From: Clostridia bacterium
GTDB taxonomy: Bacteria > Bacillota > Clostridia > Christensenellales > CAG-138
Length of the DNA stretch: 64,000 nucleotides
Direction: 5' to 3'
NCBI GenBank assembly: GCA_017614315.1
Contig: JAGACA010000010.1
Span: 104,511 to 168,510 of the forward strand
This document shows, piece by piece, positions 55,194 to 64,000 of the stretch. Each line of letters begins with the position of its first letter. Positions within the stretch are counted from its first letter, which is position 1. The notes under the pieces were generated by a model. The model was given only the letters and a program-made list of their open reading frames with translations. It was not told the origin of the DNA and did no database searches. The translations under genes and the position numbers were made by a program.

Positions 55194-55225
55194 AAAAGCC
55201 GGGGAGCAAAAGCTCCCCGGCTTTT
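55194..55225. terminator. Bidirectional terminator between the C69 peptidase gene and trpS
   Basis: Perfect 14-bp stem AAAAGCCGGGGAGC (55194-55207) / GCTCCCCGGCTTTT (55212-55225), AAAA loop. A-run and T-run serve both strands. Confidence 0.9.
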
Positions 55226-55234
55226 AATGTGTTT

Positions 55235-56224
55235 TTACCTTATGCCGACCCTCTCGAACACGAGGTCGAGCGTCTTCTGCGCTCTCTCCCCAGCCTCGGC
55301 CGCGCCCTTTTTGAGCACTCCGTCGAGGTATTCCCTGTCCGCGAGTATGCGGCGGTATTCGGCCTGTACGGGCTCGAGCTCGGCAATAACGGCGTCTGCG
55401 ACGCAGGTCTTGAGCCTGCCGTAGCCGCAGCCCTCGAAATCCTTCACCGCCTCGTCCATCGTCTTGCCCGTGCAGGCGCAGTAGATGGTGAGGAGGTTGT
55501 TGCAGCCGTATCTGCCCTCGGCGTAAGCTATGGTCGGCTCGCAGTCGGTTACCGCTTTCTTGAACTTTTTCATTATGACGGCGGGATCGTCGAGGAGCGA
55601 TATGTAGCCGTTGGGATTCGTATCGGTCTTCGACATCTTATGTTCTGGATCCTGGAGCCCCATTATCCTCGCGCCGAACTTCGGCATAACGGGCTCGGGT
55701 ACGACGAAGGTCTCGCCGAAAGCGTTGTTGAAGCGGATGGCAATATTCCTCGCAAGCTCGACGTGCTGCTTCTGATCGTCGCCCACGGGGACCTGATCGG
55801 CGCCGTAGATGAGTATGTCCGCCGCCATGAGCACGGGATAGGTGTAAAGCCCCGCGTTGATGTTGTCGGCATGCTTCTGGGATTTATCCTTGAACTGCGT
55901 CATGCGGTTGAGCTCGCCCATATAGGTGACGCAGCCGAGCACCCATGACAGCTCCGCGTGCTGATGCACGTGGCTCTGAACGAACAGCGGACTCCTTGTC
56001 GGATCGATGCCGCACGCCATGAGGAGCGCAGCCATCGAACGCGTCTGCTCGCGAAGCTCTTTGGGATCGTTCCTGACCGTCAGCGCGTGAAGATCCGCGA
56101 CCATATAATAGCAGTAGTTTTCATCCTGCTGAAGAAGGCGCCAGTTGCGGAGAGCCCCAATATAATTGCCGAGCGTCGGAATGCCGGTTGGCTTGATACC
56201 GCTTAAGATGATGTTTTTGTCCAT
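55235..56224 (-). CDS. trpS: Tryptophanyl-tRNA synthetase
   Basis: 329 residues, class I synthetase. SGIKPTGIPTLGNYIGAL carries the HIGH-equivalent TLGN, VGDDQKQHVEL and GLQDPEHKMSKTD the KMSKS motif. SD GGAGGG with the ATG at 56222-56224. Its promoter lies in the 3' end of an upstream broken peptidase gene. No T-box is visible in the short leader. Confidence 0.95.
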   Translation of the reverse strand: MDKNIILSGIKPTGIPTLGNYIGALRNWRLLQQDENYCYYMVADLHALTVRNDPKELREQTRSMAALLMACGIDPTRSPLFVQSHVHQHAELSWVLGCVTYMGELNRMTQFKDKSQKHADNINAGLYTYPVLMAADILIYGADQVPVGDDQKQHVELARNIAIRFNNAFGETFVVPEPVMPKFGARIMGLQDPEHKMSKTDTNPNGYISLLDDPAVIMKKFKKAVTDCEPTIAYAEGRYGCNNLLTIYCACTGKTMDEAVKDFEGCGYGRLKTCVADAVIAELEPVQAEYRRILADREYLDGVLKKGAAEAGERAQKTLDLVFERVGIR

Positions 56225-56253
56225 TTCGGAACCCTCCTTTTTTTAGAATTCAA

Positions 56254-57090
56254 TTAACGCGTATTATAGCACATAAACATTTCTTCGTCAACAACTTCGA
56301 CAAATGCGAGAAGGATATCCCTCACGAGCCCGATGGCCTCGGGGGACAAGTTTTCCCATGTGTCCAGTCTGAAATGATAATAGGGTGACGGCTTATGGGC
56401 AGCGGCGCAGACAGCTGCGGCTTTTACTCCGTGCCTTGAGAATGCGTCCGCATCCGTCGCGCCGGGAAAAAAAGTCCGTCAGAGGGATATCGACGCCGCA
56501 TTTCAGACCCGCCTTATGAATAATAGAGCAGACCCGAGCGCTGTTTCTCTGCGTAAAGAACATGCCCCGGTGATAGATCTTCAGCTCGTCGATATCGTGT
56601 ATGGTGTCAACGGCGATGACGAGCGCGTTCTTCAGTTCTTCCGCATGCTCTCGGGCAAATGCCTCCGCTCGGAGCTTATTGCCGCCTTCCTTTCCGCGAA
56701 AACATTGAACGAACGCTTTTCCCGAAAGAATAGATCGACCGGCGACTTATAAAAGACGAATTCGAAGAGCAGCGTACAGGATCCGGTCAGATACACTAAA
56801 GCGCTGACTGTATTGAGCGCCGAATTTTTAAGATGATACGACAGCCATACCGAAATAACGGCAAGGATTCCGCAGTTCCCGGCAGCGTGCAGGCTCCCGG
56901 TGAATGCGTCGGGGCTCATTGAAAAGCTGTGCTTCGCAACCTTGTCAGTCCATGAGCTGAGCTCCCCCGCCATCGCTGAAAGACATTCCTTGACAGACCT
57001 CGATCCGGGGCTTCTTCGTCTGAATTCGGACGATACCTCCCGGATCCTTTTGATGATCCATTTTGTTCCGTTCTCCACGATAAACAGCAT
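56254..57090 (-). pseudogene. Broken M28-family membrane peptidase gene
   Basis: The first open frame (57090 to about 56632) encodes a helical N-terminus, two membrane spans (GNCGILAVISVWLSYHL, ALNTVSALVYLTGSCTLLFEFVFY) and SPVDLFFREKRSFNVFAERK, as in clostridial membrane M28 peptidases. Then the frame shifts near 56690 into GNKLRAEAFAREHAEELKN...VIAVDTIHDIDELKIYHRGM, which belongs far into the peptidase domain, so the middle part with the metal ligands is missing. A second shift at a run of seven A (56467-56473) leads to TDADAFSRHGVKAAAVC...PYYHFRLDTWENLSPEAIGL and a stop at 56254. A deletion plus frameshifts make it nonfunctional. Confidence 0.8.
56263..56291 (-). promoter_or_regulatory. 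trpS promoter
   Basis: Minus strand: TTGACG (56286-56291), 17 bp, TATAAT (56263-56268), inside the last codons of the peptidase pseudogene. Confidence 0.75.
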
Positions 57091-57102
57091 GCGCTGTTTA
57101 TC
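57079..57102. promoter_or_regulatory. Inverted repeat over the start of the broken peptidase gene
   Basis: Perfect 10-bp arms GATAAACAGC (57079-57088) / GCTGTTTATC (57093-57102) around ATGC. Could be an old operator, or the edge of the deletion. The open frame's ATG (57088-57090) lies within it, and no SD precedes it. Confidence 0.45.
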
Positions 57103-57124
57103 TGGAAACTATCCGGAATAAAAG

Positions 57125-57147
57125 GCCGCGGGCAGATCGCCCGCGGC
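57125..57147 (-). terminator. kbl terminator
   Basis: 9-bp GC stem GCCGCGGGC (57125-57133) / GCCCGCGGC (57139-57147), loop AGATC, then TTTTATT on the minus strand. Confidence 0.7.
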
Positions 57148-57170
57148 ACATAAAACGATCATCCTTATTA

Positions 57171-58352
57171 TCAGATGCCCATTTCCTCCTTGACTTCCTT
57201 GAAGCACTTGACTGCGAAGTCGAGATCCTCCTTGGTGTGACCGGCGGAGACCTGCGTCCTGATCCTGTCCTTGCCCTTCGGCACGACGGGATAGCAGAAG
57301 CCGACTACGTACACGCCCTTGTCGAGCATGCGGCGCGCGAATTCCTGCGCGATCTTCGGATCGTACAGCATGACGGGAACGATCGGATGAGTGCTCTCGA
57401 TCACGTCGAAGCCGATCTTGCCGAGCTGCTCGCGGAAATACCTGGTGTTCTCATGCACCTTGTCGCGGAGAGCGGTGGACTCCTCCAGCATCTCTATGAC
57501 CTTGATCGAAGCGGCGCAGATGGCCGGAGCGAGGGTATTCGAGAAGAGGTAAGGACGGGACTTCTGACGGAGCATGTCGATTATCTCCTGCCTGGCGCAG
57601 GTGTAGCCGCCGGACGCGCCGCCCATGGCCTTGCCGAGGGTGCCGGTGATGATGTCGACGCGGCCCATCACTCCGCAGGCCTCGTGAGTGCCCTTGCCGT
57701 GCTCTCCCATGAAGCCGACCGCGTGGCTGTCGTCGACCATGACGAGAGCGTCGTACTCATCGGCGAGATCGCAGATGGCGGGAAGGTTGGCGATTATGCC
57801 GTCCATGGAGAAAACGCCGTCGGTGGCGATCAGCTTGATGCGGCAGTCCTTCGCGGCCTCGAGCTGGGCGCGGAGGTCTTCCATGTTGTTGTTCTTATAG
57901 CGGAACCTTTTGGCCTTGCAGAGGCGTACGCCGTCGATGATCGAAGCGTGGTTGAGCTCGTCGGAGATGATGGCGTCGTCCGGTCCGAGGATGGTCTCGA
58001 ACAAGCCGCCGTTCGCGTCGAAGCAGGAGGTGTAAAGTATGCAGTCGTCTGTTCCGATGAAGTCGGCGAGCTTACGCTCGAGCTTCTTGTGGATCTCCTG
58101 CGTGCCGCAGATGAAGCGTACGGAGGAAAGGCCGTAGCCCCACTTGTCATAGCTCGCCTTGGCGGCGGCGATGATCTCGGGATTATTGGCAAGACCGAGA
58201 TAGTTGTTGGCGCACATGTTGAGGACGCATTTGGCCTTGGTGGTGTCGATCCTCGCGCGCTGCTCGGTGGTGATTATGCGCTCCTCGCGCCAGGTGCCCG
58301 CCTCGCGGATCGCGTCGAGTTCGTTTGTGAAAATGTCGTAAGCCTTTTTCAT
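57171..58352 (-). CDS. kbl: Glycine C-acetyltransferase (2-amino-3-ketobutyrate CoA ligase)
   Basis: 393 residues, PLP enzyme of the alpha-oxoamine synthase family. It splits 2-amino-3-ketobutyrate, made by Tdh from threonine, into glycine and acetyl-CoA. Seen: [67 protein letters not shown], and the PLP lysine in [24 protein letters not shown]. Third gene of the aminotransferase-tdh-kbl operon, 23 nt after tdh. Confidence 0.95.
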   Translation of the reverse strand: MKKAYDIFTNELDAIREAGTWREERIITTEQRARIDTTKAKCVLNMCANNYLGLANNPEIIAAAKASYDKWGYGLSSVRFICGTQEIHKKLERKLADFIGTDDCILYTSCFDANGGLFETILGPDDAIISDELNHASIIDGVRLCKAKRFRYKNNNMEDLRAQLEAAKDCRIKLIATDGVFSMDGIIANLPAICDLADEYDALVMVDDSHAVGFMGEHGKGTHEACGVMGRVDIITGTLGKAMGGASGGYTCARQEIIDMLRQKSRPYLFSNTLAPAICAASIKVIEMLEESTALRDKVHENTRYFREQLGKIGFDVIESTHPIVPVMLYDPKIAQEFARRMLDKGVYVVGFCYPVVPKGKDRIRTQVSAGHTKEDLDFAVKCFKEVKEEMGI

Positions 58353-58375
58353 ATAATAAACTCCTTGCTAAAGAT

Positions 58376-59416
58376 TTACTTTGTCCAGTCGAGCACGACC
58401 TTCGCGCTCGCGCCCGAGTTCATCGCCTCGAAGCCCTTTTCGAAATCGCGGTAGTTGAAGCGGTGTGTGATCATCGGGGAAAGATCGAGGCCTGCCTCGA
58501 CCATGGCGCCCATCTTGTACCAGGTCTCGAACATCTGCCTGCCGTAGATGCCCTGGAGGGTGAGCCCCTTGAAGATGACCTCGTTCCAGTCGACGGAGGT
58601 GCCGGGCTTCGCGATGCCGAGGAGGGCGACCTTGCCGGCGTTCCTCATTACGGAGATCATCTGATTGAGCGCCGCGCCGGAGCCCGACATCTCAAGACCG
58701 ACGTCGAAGCCCTCGGTCATTCGCATCTCTTTCATGACCTCGTTGAGATCCTCCTTGGCGGTGTTGACGACGCGGGTCGCACCCATCTTCTTTGCCATGC
58801 CGAGGCGGAAATCGTTGATATCGGTCACGACGACGTTGCGCGCGCCGTTCTGGCGGCAGATGCCCGCGGCCATCATGCCGATGGGGCCTGCGCCGGTAAT
58901 GAGCACGTCCTCGCCGACTACGTCGAACATGAGGGCGGTGTGGGTGGCGTTGCCGTAAGCGTCAAAGAAGGAGATTATGTCCTCGGGAATATCCCAGATG
59001 ACTGGAATGACGTTCCTCGCGGGGATGCAGATGTACTCCGCAAAAGCGCCGTCCCTCTGCACGCCCACGCCCTGCGTTTTGGCGCAGAGATGGGATTTCC
59101 CGCTGCGGCAGTTCCTGCAGTGGCCGCAGGTGATATGACCTTCGCCGGAGACGAGCTGACCGATCTCGAGACCTTCAACGCCCTCGCCGAGCGCGGCGAT
59201 CTCGCCGACGTACTCGTGGCCGATGGTCACGGGAGGCTTGACGTGGGTCTGGCTCCACGGATCCCAGTTGTAGATGTGAACGTCGGTGCCGCAGATAGCG
59301 GTCTTGTGGACCTTTATCAGCACCTCGCCGTGGTGCACCTCGGGCACAGGCACCTTCATGAGCGTGAGGCCCTTCGCGGCTTCCGTCTTAACAAGAGCAT
59401 CCATCATTTTTTTCAT
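58376..59416 (-). CDS. tdh: L-threonine 3-dehydrogenase
   Basis: 346 residues, zinc-dependent medium-chain dehydrogenase; NAD+-linked oxidation of threonine. Catalytic zinc motifs [12 protein letters not shown] and GHEYVGEI; structural zinc four-Cys loop [15 protein letters not shown]; Rossmann [11 protein letters not shown]. Start MKKMMDAL, with a second in-frame Met (MMDAL) possible; SD AAGGAC. With kbl it forms the threonine-to-glycine route. Confidence 0.95.
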   Translation of the reverse strand: MKKMMDALVKTEAAKGLTLMKVPVPEVHHGEVLIKVHKTAICGTDVHIYNWDPWSQTHVKPPVTIGHEYVGEIAALGEGVEGLEIGQLVSGEGHITCGHCRNCRSGKSHLCAKTQGVGVQRDGAFAEYICIPARNVIPVIWDIPEDIISFFDAYGNATHTALMFDVVGEDVLITGAGPIGMMAAGICRQNGARNVVVTDINDFRLGMAKKMGATRVVNTAKEDLNEVMKEMRMTEGFDVGLEMSGSGAALNQMISVMRNAGKVALLGIAKPGTSVDWNEVIFKGLTLQGIYGRQMFETWYKMGAMVEAGLDLSPMITHRFNYRDFEKGFEAMNSGASAKVVLDWTK

Positions 59417-59450
59417 GGTTTTTTCCGTCCTTCTTTGCTTATAAATCGAA

Positions 59451-60728
59451 TTATTTATTCAGCAGTTTCTCGAGCGCGGCAAGCTTGATGGCGATGCAGA
59501 GCACCTGCATGGCCTCGGTAAGCTCGTCACAGGGCGGGAAGCTGGGGGCAATACGGAGATTCCTATCCTCGGGATCGTTCTTATAGGGGAAGGTCGCGCC
59601 CGCGCCGGTCATCACGACGCCCGCTTCCTTCACGAGCTGATGGACGCGCTTCGCGCAGCCCTCCATCGTGTTTAGGGATACGAAGTAGCCGCCCTTCGGC
59701 TTATGCCAGGTGGCGACGCCGAGAGGCGCGATCTCGTTCTCAAGGGTCTCGAGGACTATATCGAATTTGGGCTTTAAGACCGCGGCGTGACGCTTCATGT
59801 GCTCGTGTACGCCGGCGGCGTTGCCGAAGAATTTGACGTGTCTTAACTGATTGAGCTTGTCATAGCTGATTATCTGGGCGTTCCAGAGCTTTTTCATGTA
59901 GGCCATGTTGTCCTCGGAGCAGCAGAAGCAGCTGACGCCCGCGCCGGGGAACGTGATCTTTGACGTGGAGGCGAACTCGAACACCATATCGGGGTTCCCC
60001 GCAAGGCGGCAGGCCTCGAGTATGTTCCGGAACGGGACGAACGGACCGTCGAACTCGTGCACACAGTAGGCGTTATCCCACATGAGGAGGAAATCTGGCG
60101 CTGCGGGCTTGAGGTTCGCGATGCGGTAAACGACCTCTTCGCTGTAGACTATGCCGTCGGGGTTGGAATACTTGGGTACGCACCACATGCCCTTGACGTC
60201 GGGATCCTTGACGAGGGCTTCTACCATGTTCATATCGGGACCGTCGTCATGCATGGGGACGGTTATCATCTCCATGCCGAAGGTCTCGCAGATGGTGAAA
60301 TGTCTGTCATAGCCGGGAGCCGGGCAGAGGAACTTGACCTTATCGAGCTTTGCCCATTTTTCGGGGGAATGAAGAAGGCCGTGGGTATAAGCCTTTGAGA
60401 TGACGTCGTACATCATGCTCAAAGAGGCGCTCCCGCCGATGAAGACCTGTTCGTACTTCACGCCGAGAAGATCCGCAAAAAGGCGGCGGCATGCGGGAAG
60501 ACCCATCAGCTCGCCGTAGTTTCGCGCCTCTACCCCGTCCATCTTGGTCTCGGACGGATCGATGTACATATTGAGCATCTCATCGGACAGGGCAAGCTGC
60601 TCGAGCCCGGGCTTGCCGCGGGACATATCGAGCTTCAGACCCTTCGATTTACATTCATCATACTGCGCTAGAGTGGACTTGAAAAGAGCTTCGAGCTCTT
60701 CGCGGTTCATGTCGAAAACAGTAGGCAT
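59451..60728 (-). CDS. Class I aminotransferase of the Asp-aminotransferase/MocR-like subgroup
   Basis: 425 residues, fold type I PLP enzyme. [69 protein letters not shown], and the PLP lysine in [14 protein letters not shown]. It resembles the large aspartate aminotransferase subgroup of Actinobacteria and Clostridia (Pfam Asp_aminotransf). Substrate is not certain; aspartate/2-oxoglutarate is the best guess. First gene of the tdh-kbl operon, with a consensus promoter. Confidence 0.88.
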   Translation of the reverse strand: MPTVFDMNREELEALFKSTLAQYDECKSKGLKLDMSRGKPGLEQLALSDEMLNMYIDPSETKMDGVEARNYGELMGLPACRRLFADLLGVKYEQVFIGGSASLSMMYDVISKAYTHGLLHSPEKWAKLDKVKFLCPAPGYDRHFTICETFGMEMITVPMHDDGPDMNMVEALVKDPDVKGMWCVPKYSNPDGIVYSEEVVYRIANLKPAAPDFLLMWDNAYCVHEFDGPFVPFRNILEACRLAGNPDMVFEFASTSKITFPGAGVSCFCCSEDNMAYMKKLWNAQIISYDKLNQLRHVKFFGNAAGVHEHMKRHAAVLKPKFDIVLETLENEIAPLGVATWHKPKGGYFVSLNTMEGCAKRVHQLVKEAGVVMTGAGATFPYKNDPEDRNLRIAPSFPPCDELTEAMQVLCIAIKLAALEKLLNK

Positions 60729-60772
60729 AAAACGAAACCTCCGCTGTGATATTGAGCTTTTTACCCATATGA

Positions 60773-60801
60773 ATTATAGTCCCTGCGGGCGTTACTGTCA
60801 A
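60773..60801 (-). promoter_or_regulatory. Promoter of aminotransferase-tdh-kbl
   Basis: Minus strand: TTGACA (60796-60801), 17 bp, TATAAT (60773-60778). Full consensus in both boxes, so expression should be strong unless repressed. Confidence 0.85.
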
Positions 60802-60835
60802 ATATATATTTCCGTTTCAGAGGGCGTTTTTTCTG

Positions 60836-60864
60836 TTGACGGAGCGCGGGCAAGAGTATATAAT
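60836..60864 (+). promoter_or_regulatory. Promoter of the flavodoxin gene
   Basis: TTGACG (60836-60841), 17 bp, TATAAT (60859-60864), followed by SD AGGAGGG. Confidence 0.8.
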
Positions 60865-60891
60865 GTTCTTATAAAATAAGGAGGGTATGCC

Positions 60892-61377
60892 ATGAAGACC
60901 CTTATAGTCTATTTTTCCCTTAACGGCAATACGGAATCGGTCGTGAATGAGATCGGCCCGGCGATAGGCGCGGATATCCTTAAGGTCGTGTCCGAAAAGG
61001 TCTACCCCGACAAGGGGTTCAAGAAGTTCCTCGTCGGCGGCGGCGACGTTGTCGCGAAGAGAAAGCCCAAGCTCGAGCCTTACTCCGTCGACCTCGGCCG
61101 ATATGAGCGCGTGATAATCGCAAGTCCCGTATGGGCTTCGAGCTTTGTCCCGCCCATCGGCACCTTCATCGAGGAGAACCGTGAGGCTTTGAAGGAAAAG
61201 CGCTTTGCGTGCATATTCTGCAACGCGGGCGGCGGCACGGAAAAGGCGATAGCGAGGCTTAAGGCCGCTCTCGGCATCGAAGCCTTCGACGCCGAGCTTT
61301 CGCTTGTCGATCCCAAGACGAGGCCGAGCGACTTAAACTCCGAACTTATCGAAAAGTTCAAAGAAAGCATCATCTGA
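60892..61377 (+). CDS. Flavodoxin family protein
   Basis: 161 residues. The FMN-phosphate loop is YFSLNGNTE (residues 7-15), followed by the isoalloxazine-flanking ASPVWASSFVPPIGTFIEEN and CNAGGGTEKAI. Single-domain flavodoxin for low-potential electron transfer, or a flavodoxin-like quinone/NADPH reductase. SD AGGAGGG and a strong promoter. The next gene is 53 nt on and may be co-transcribed. Confidence 0.9.
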   Translation: MKTLIVYFSLNGNTESVVNEIGPAIGADILKVVSEKVYPDKGFKKFLVGGGDVVAKRKPKLEPYSVDLGRYERVIIASPVWASSFVPPIGTFIEENREALKEKRFACIFCNAGGGTEKAIARLKAALGIEAFDAELSLVDPKTRPSDLNSELIEKFKESII

Positions 61378-61430
61378 CACAACATCAATTCTGATCGGGG
61401 GAAACGGCATATTCGCGCCGTTATCTGGAA

Positions 61431-62138
61431 ATGAACATTTATATCGCTGCGACCCTGTTTGCTCTTCTGATACTTATCTATTGGGTGATCTCTGAGCTGT
61501 TCACGGTGCTGTTCAGGTTCGTCGGGCTGCCCGAGGAAAAGGCGAGATTCCAGGTGACCTCGCTTCTTACCGGCGCGGGCTTCACCACCCGTGAAAGCGA
61601 GATGATACTCTCGACCAAGCCGAGAAGAAGGCTTGCGAGGATCCTGATGCTTTTCGGCTACGTGTTCAACATCTCGGTCGTGACCGCGTTCATCAACGTT
61701 TTCCTTTCGCTGAAGACCAATCAGGTCGGGAGCTATATTATCAGCTTTCTCATCCCGCTCGGAGCCGTCGCGCTCGTGTTCGGCGTATCGAGGATAAAGC
61801 CCGTGCGCGGCTTCCTGAATTCCACGATCGAGAAGGTCGCGGGCAATATCGTCAAAGCCAAGACCGTGAACAGCGTTATGCTGATAGATCATATCGGCAA
61901 GGGCTCGATAGCTCAGGTCACTTTGAACGAAGTCCCCGATTTTCTCGTTGACACTCCCCTTTCCAAGTCCGGGATGAAGGATGAGCTGAACGTGCTCGTG
62001 ATGCTCGTCGAGCACATGGATATGACGATAGAGGCTCCAGGCGCGAAGACCGTGTTCGTCAAGGGCGACAGGCTTACGCTGTTCGGAGATTACAAGGTCA
62101 TCTGCAAGGCGTTCAACGCCAAGGAGCGCTTCGCGTAA
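61431..62138 (+). CDS. Membrane protein with C-terminal RCK_C (TrkA-C) domain
   Basis: 235 residues. Three membrane spans (about 5-28, 70-90 and 100-122), a loop FQVTSLLTGAGFTTRESE between the first two, and a C-terminal RCK_C domain (about 150-230: GKGSIAQVTLNEVP...LVEHMDMTIEAPGAKTVFVKGDRLTLFG). RCK_C domains bind ligands such as cyclic di-AMP and gate K+ or other ion transporters. No full transporter is encoded here. SD is poor (CTGGAA). Substrate and function unknown. Confidence 0.82.
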   Translation: MNIYIAATLFALLILIYWVISELFTVLFRFVGLPEEKARFQVTSLLTGAGFTTRESEMILSTKPRRRLARILMLFGYVFNISVVTAFINVFLSLKTNQVGSYIISFLIPLGAVALVFGVSRIKPVRGFLNSTIEKVAGNIVKAKTVNSVMLIDHIGKGSIAQVTLNEVPDFLVDTPLSKSGMKDELNVLVMLVEHMDMTIEAPGAKTVFVKGDRLTLFGDYKVICKAFNAKERFA

Positions 62139-62179
62139 AAACGAGGCCAACGGATCACAACACCGAAAGGATCAACTAT

Positions 62180-63214
62180 ATGTACGACTTTAACGAAAAA
62201 TACTGCATCGACGTTTTCAAAAGGCTTCTTGAGGCCGACAGCACTACCGGCCAGTATGAGGAGGTCGAGGAGCTCGCAGCGAAGATCACGGGCGAGCTGG
62301 GCTTCCCCAAGGCGCGCACGCACAAGGGCGGCCTGATCGCCGATCTCGGCGGAGAGGGCGACCCCATCGTCGTGACGGCGCATCTTGACGACATTGGGCT
62401 GATGGTGCGCCACATCAACGCCGACGGCACGCTGAACGTGTGTCCCGTCGGAGGGCTGTATCCCTTCTACTGCGTGACGGAAAACGTGCGCGTGCATACC
62501 GCGGACGGCAGGATCCATACCGGATCCATCTGCCGCATACCCAATTCCGTACACGTGACCGAGGAGGAGCTTCGCCTCGCTGCTCCCGATTTCAGGAAGA
62601 ACGTCTGCGTGATACTCGACAGCGACGTAAAGAGCGCCGCGGACGTGCGCGCGCTCGGCATCGAGACCGGCGACTACATCGCGCTGTACCCGCGCTTCGA
62701 GACCGCGAACGGCTATCTGAAATCCCGCTTCATCGACGATAAGGCCTGCGCGGCGGTGCTCTTCACCGCTATGAAATACATAAAGGACAACGGGATCAAG
62801 CCGAACAGGAAGGTCTACGCCTACTTCGCGGCGTATGAGGAGATCGGCCACGGCACTTCGTTCCTGCCGGAAGGCGTAAAGGACGTGCTCGCGATCGACA
62901 TAGCGCCCCTCGGCCCCGACCAGAACTCCGACGAGAGGAAGGTCTCGATATTCGCCAAGGATTCCCGTTTCCCCTACCATCGCGGACTTCTTAACGAGCT
63001 CCGCGCTGCGGCCGAGGCGTCGGGCGTCGATTACGTCGTCGACGTATTCACTCCGCATTACGGCTCCGACGGCGATACCTCCATCGTCGCAGGGTATGAT
63101 ATCCGGCACGGAGCCATCGGCCCGGGCACTCTCAACAGCCACGGCTATGAGCGCACGCATATCGACGGTCTGAAGAACACCTACGGCCTGCTCCTCGCTT
63201 ATCTTCTGAAGTGA
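62180..63214 (+). CDS. M42 family aminopeptidase
   Basis: 344 residues, co-catalytic metal peptidase related to glutamyl aminopeptidase and TET. VVTAHLDDIGLMV gives the first ligand (His) and base region; FIDDKACAAV the bridging Asp; YEEIGHG the catalytic Glu pair; LAIDIAPLGP the next Asp; and the C-terminal THIDGLKNTYGLLL the last His. Cytosolic peptide trimming. SD AAGGAT. Its terminator overlaps the purC promoter. Confidence 0.92.
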   Translation: MYDFNEKYCIDVFKRLLEADSTTGQYEEVEELAAKITGELGFPKARTHKGGLIADLGGEGDPIVVTAHLDDIGLMVRHINADGTLNVCPVGGLYPFYCVTENVRVHTADGRIHTGSICRIPNSVHVTEEELRLAAPDFRKNVCVILDSDVKSAADVRALGIETGDYIALYPRFETANGYLKSRFIDDKACAAVLFTAMKYIKDNGIKPNRKVYAYFAAYEEIGHGTSFLPEGVKDVLAIDIAPLGPDQNSDERKVSIFAKDSRFPYHRGLLNELRAAAEASGVDYVVDVFTPHYGSDGDTSIVAGYDIRHGAIGPGTLNSHGYERTHIDGLKNTYGLLLAYLLK

Positions 63215-63231
63215 TCCCGCATTAAAATACG

Positions 63232-63266
63232 CCCCGCGGCAATTGACAAGAACGCTGCGGGGTTTT
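63232..63266 (+). terminator. Terminator of the M42 peptidase gene, overlapping the purC promoter
   Basis: 9-bp stem CCCCGCGGC (63232-63240) / GCTGCGGGG (63254-63262) with one G-U pair, 13-nt loop, then TTTT. The loop contains the purC -35 box. Confidence 0.65.
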
Positions 63267-63271
63267 ATAAT
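63243..63271 (+). promoter_or_regulatory. purC promoter
   Basis: TTGACA (63243-63248), 17 bp, TATAAT (63266-63271): full consensus. Leader about 36 nt, too short for a purine riboswitch. Confidence 0.85.
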
Positions 63272-63313
63272 TATAAAGTTGTATCAACACATCTTAAACG
63301 GAGGATGGTCAAA

Positions 63314-64000
63314 ATGGAAAAACTCGAACAACTCTATGAAGGCAAGGCAAAAAAGGTTTTCAGGACAAGCGATCCCGAAAAGCTCATAGTATCATATAAG
63401 GACGACGCGACCGCTTTCAACGGCCTCAAAAAAGGTACGATCGCCGGAAAGGGCGTCATCAACAACAAGATGAGCAATCTCCTCATGCAGATGCTCGAAA
63501 AAGCGGGCGTTCCCACGCACTTCGTCGAGGAGCTGAACGACCGCGAGACCGTGGTAAAGCGCGTTTCGATCGTTCCTCTTGAGGTCATTATCAGGAACAT
63601 CTCCGCCGGTTCCTTCGCAAAGAGGTACGGCGTTAAAGAGGGCATCGTGTTCGACAGTCCCACCATCGAGTTCTCGTACAAGAACGACGAACTCGGCGAT
63701 CCCCTCATCAACGCCTATCACGCGCTCGCATTGAAGCTCGCGACCGAGGAGGAGATCGAGACCATAAAGCGCTATGCCTTCAAGGTCAACGAGGAGCTTA
63801 AAAGGTTTTGGCTCTCCTGCGGCGTGACGCTCGTCGATTTCAAGCTGGAATTCGGCAGGCTCTCCGACGGCACGATCGTCCTCGCAGACGAGATCAGCCC
63901 CGACACCTGCAGGCTTTGGGACGTAAAGACGGGCGAGAAGCTCGACAAGGACAGGTTCCGCAGGGATCTCGGCGGAGTCGAGGACGCATATAAAGAGGTC
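63314..64000 (+). CDS. purC: Phosphoribosylaminoimidazole-succinocarboxamide synthase (cut by window edge)
   Basis: 229 codons visible from the ATG at 63314 (GGAGG upstream), nearly the whole protein (family about 235-240). SAICAR synthase of purine synthesis: [10 protein letters not shown] at the start binds [52 protein letters not shown]. The frame is open to the window end and no stop is seen. Strong consensus promoter. Further pur genes probably follow. Confidence 0.95.
   Translation, partial: MEKLEQLYEGKAKKVFRTSDPEKLIVSYKDDATAFNGLKKGTIAGKGVINNKMSNLLMQMLEKAGVPTHFVEELNDRETVVKRVSIVPLEVIIRNISAGSFAKRYGVKEGIVFDSPTIEFSYKNDELGDPLINAYHALALKLATEEEIETIKRYAFKVNEELKRFWLSCGVTLVDFKLEFGRLSDGTIVLADEISPDTCRLWDVKTGEKLDKDRFRRDLGGVEDAYKEV

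Noticed and set aside
53170..55209. 679-codon reverse frame opposite the HypE-like and C69 genes
   Set aside because: Antisense shadow; both plus-strand proteins have catalytic motifs and SDs.

Overview
The window is a dense, GC-rich (roughly 55-58% by eye) stretch of a chromosome, most likely from an endospore-forming Clostridia-type Firmicute of the gut or rumen kind. Evidence for this is a complete gerA-type germinant-receptor operon, a SpoIIQ-like degenerate M23 protein beside murA, the fermentative genes iorAB, tdh and kbl, a cohesin-bearing surface protein and strong Shine-Dalgarno sites. No closer taxon can be fixed from the sequence. I see no rRNA, tRNA, CRISPR array, insertion sequence or prophage. 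It looks like core chromosome with a few accessory patches.

Layout. 1-5,030: the 5' end of gap (minus) diverges from glnS, a degenerate LytM/SpoIIQ-like gene and murA. 5,031-10,600: an SsnA-like amidohydrolase, a zinc-ribbon membrane protein, divergent aroE and aroQ, and a three-cohesin surface protein. 10,600-17,500 (all minus): an envelope/exopolysaccharide-type block read as vanZ-like, galE, an Ig-like membrane protein, two Wzz/BY-kinase fusions and apbE. 17,500-22,000 (minus): a nadD-yqeK fusion, rsfS, dnaX and hisS. 22,000-32,200: an unknown membrane protein, nth-obgE, two small unknown genes, then dacF followed by an operon of a methyltransferase, hslO, a TPR gene and an rRNA methyltransferase. 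32,300-36,450: an HMA-domain protein coupled to mnmA, deoC, and two paralogous lipoproteins. 36,480-38,064: a membrane-tethered MerR regulator coupled to a YhfC-family putative intramembrane protease. 38,100-44,900 (minus): DUF4298, SEC-C, icd, mscL and the ger operon. 45,000-55,200: iorAB, a MalY/PatB enzyme, pcrA, ligA, a HypE-like gene and a C69 dipeptidase. 55,200-64,000: trpS, a broken M28 peptidase, the aminotransferase-tdh-kbl operon, a flavodoxin, an RCK_C membrane protein, an M42 peptidase and the start of purC.

The most novel candidate is the MerR-YhfC pair. The MerR protein has an N-terminal DNA-binding domain, two membrane spans and a C-terminal zinc ribbon. Its stop codon overlaps the start of a YhfC-family protein, from the same superfamily as the PrsW intramembrane protease. 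Its promoter has the 19-bp spacer and dyad typical of MerR targets. This could be a one-operon regulated-intramembrane-proteolysis switch.

Other unusual points: three operons (nadD-yqeK, nth-obgE, methyltransferase-hslO) have a -10 box only 6-8 bp before an ATG that lacks a Shine-Dalgarno site, which predicts leaderless mRNA. In two places a promoter is nested in the terminator of the gene before it. Sigma-A-like promoters (TTGACA-like, 17 bp, TATAAT-like) can be read in front of many operons and are listed. All protein calls rest on reading motifs; no database search was run.
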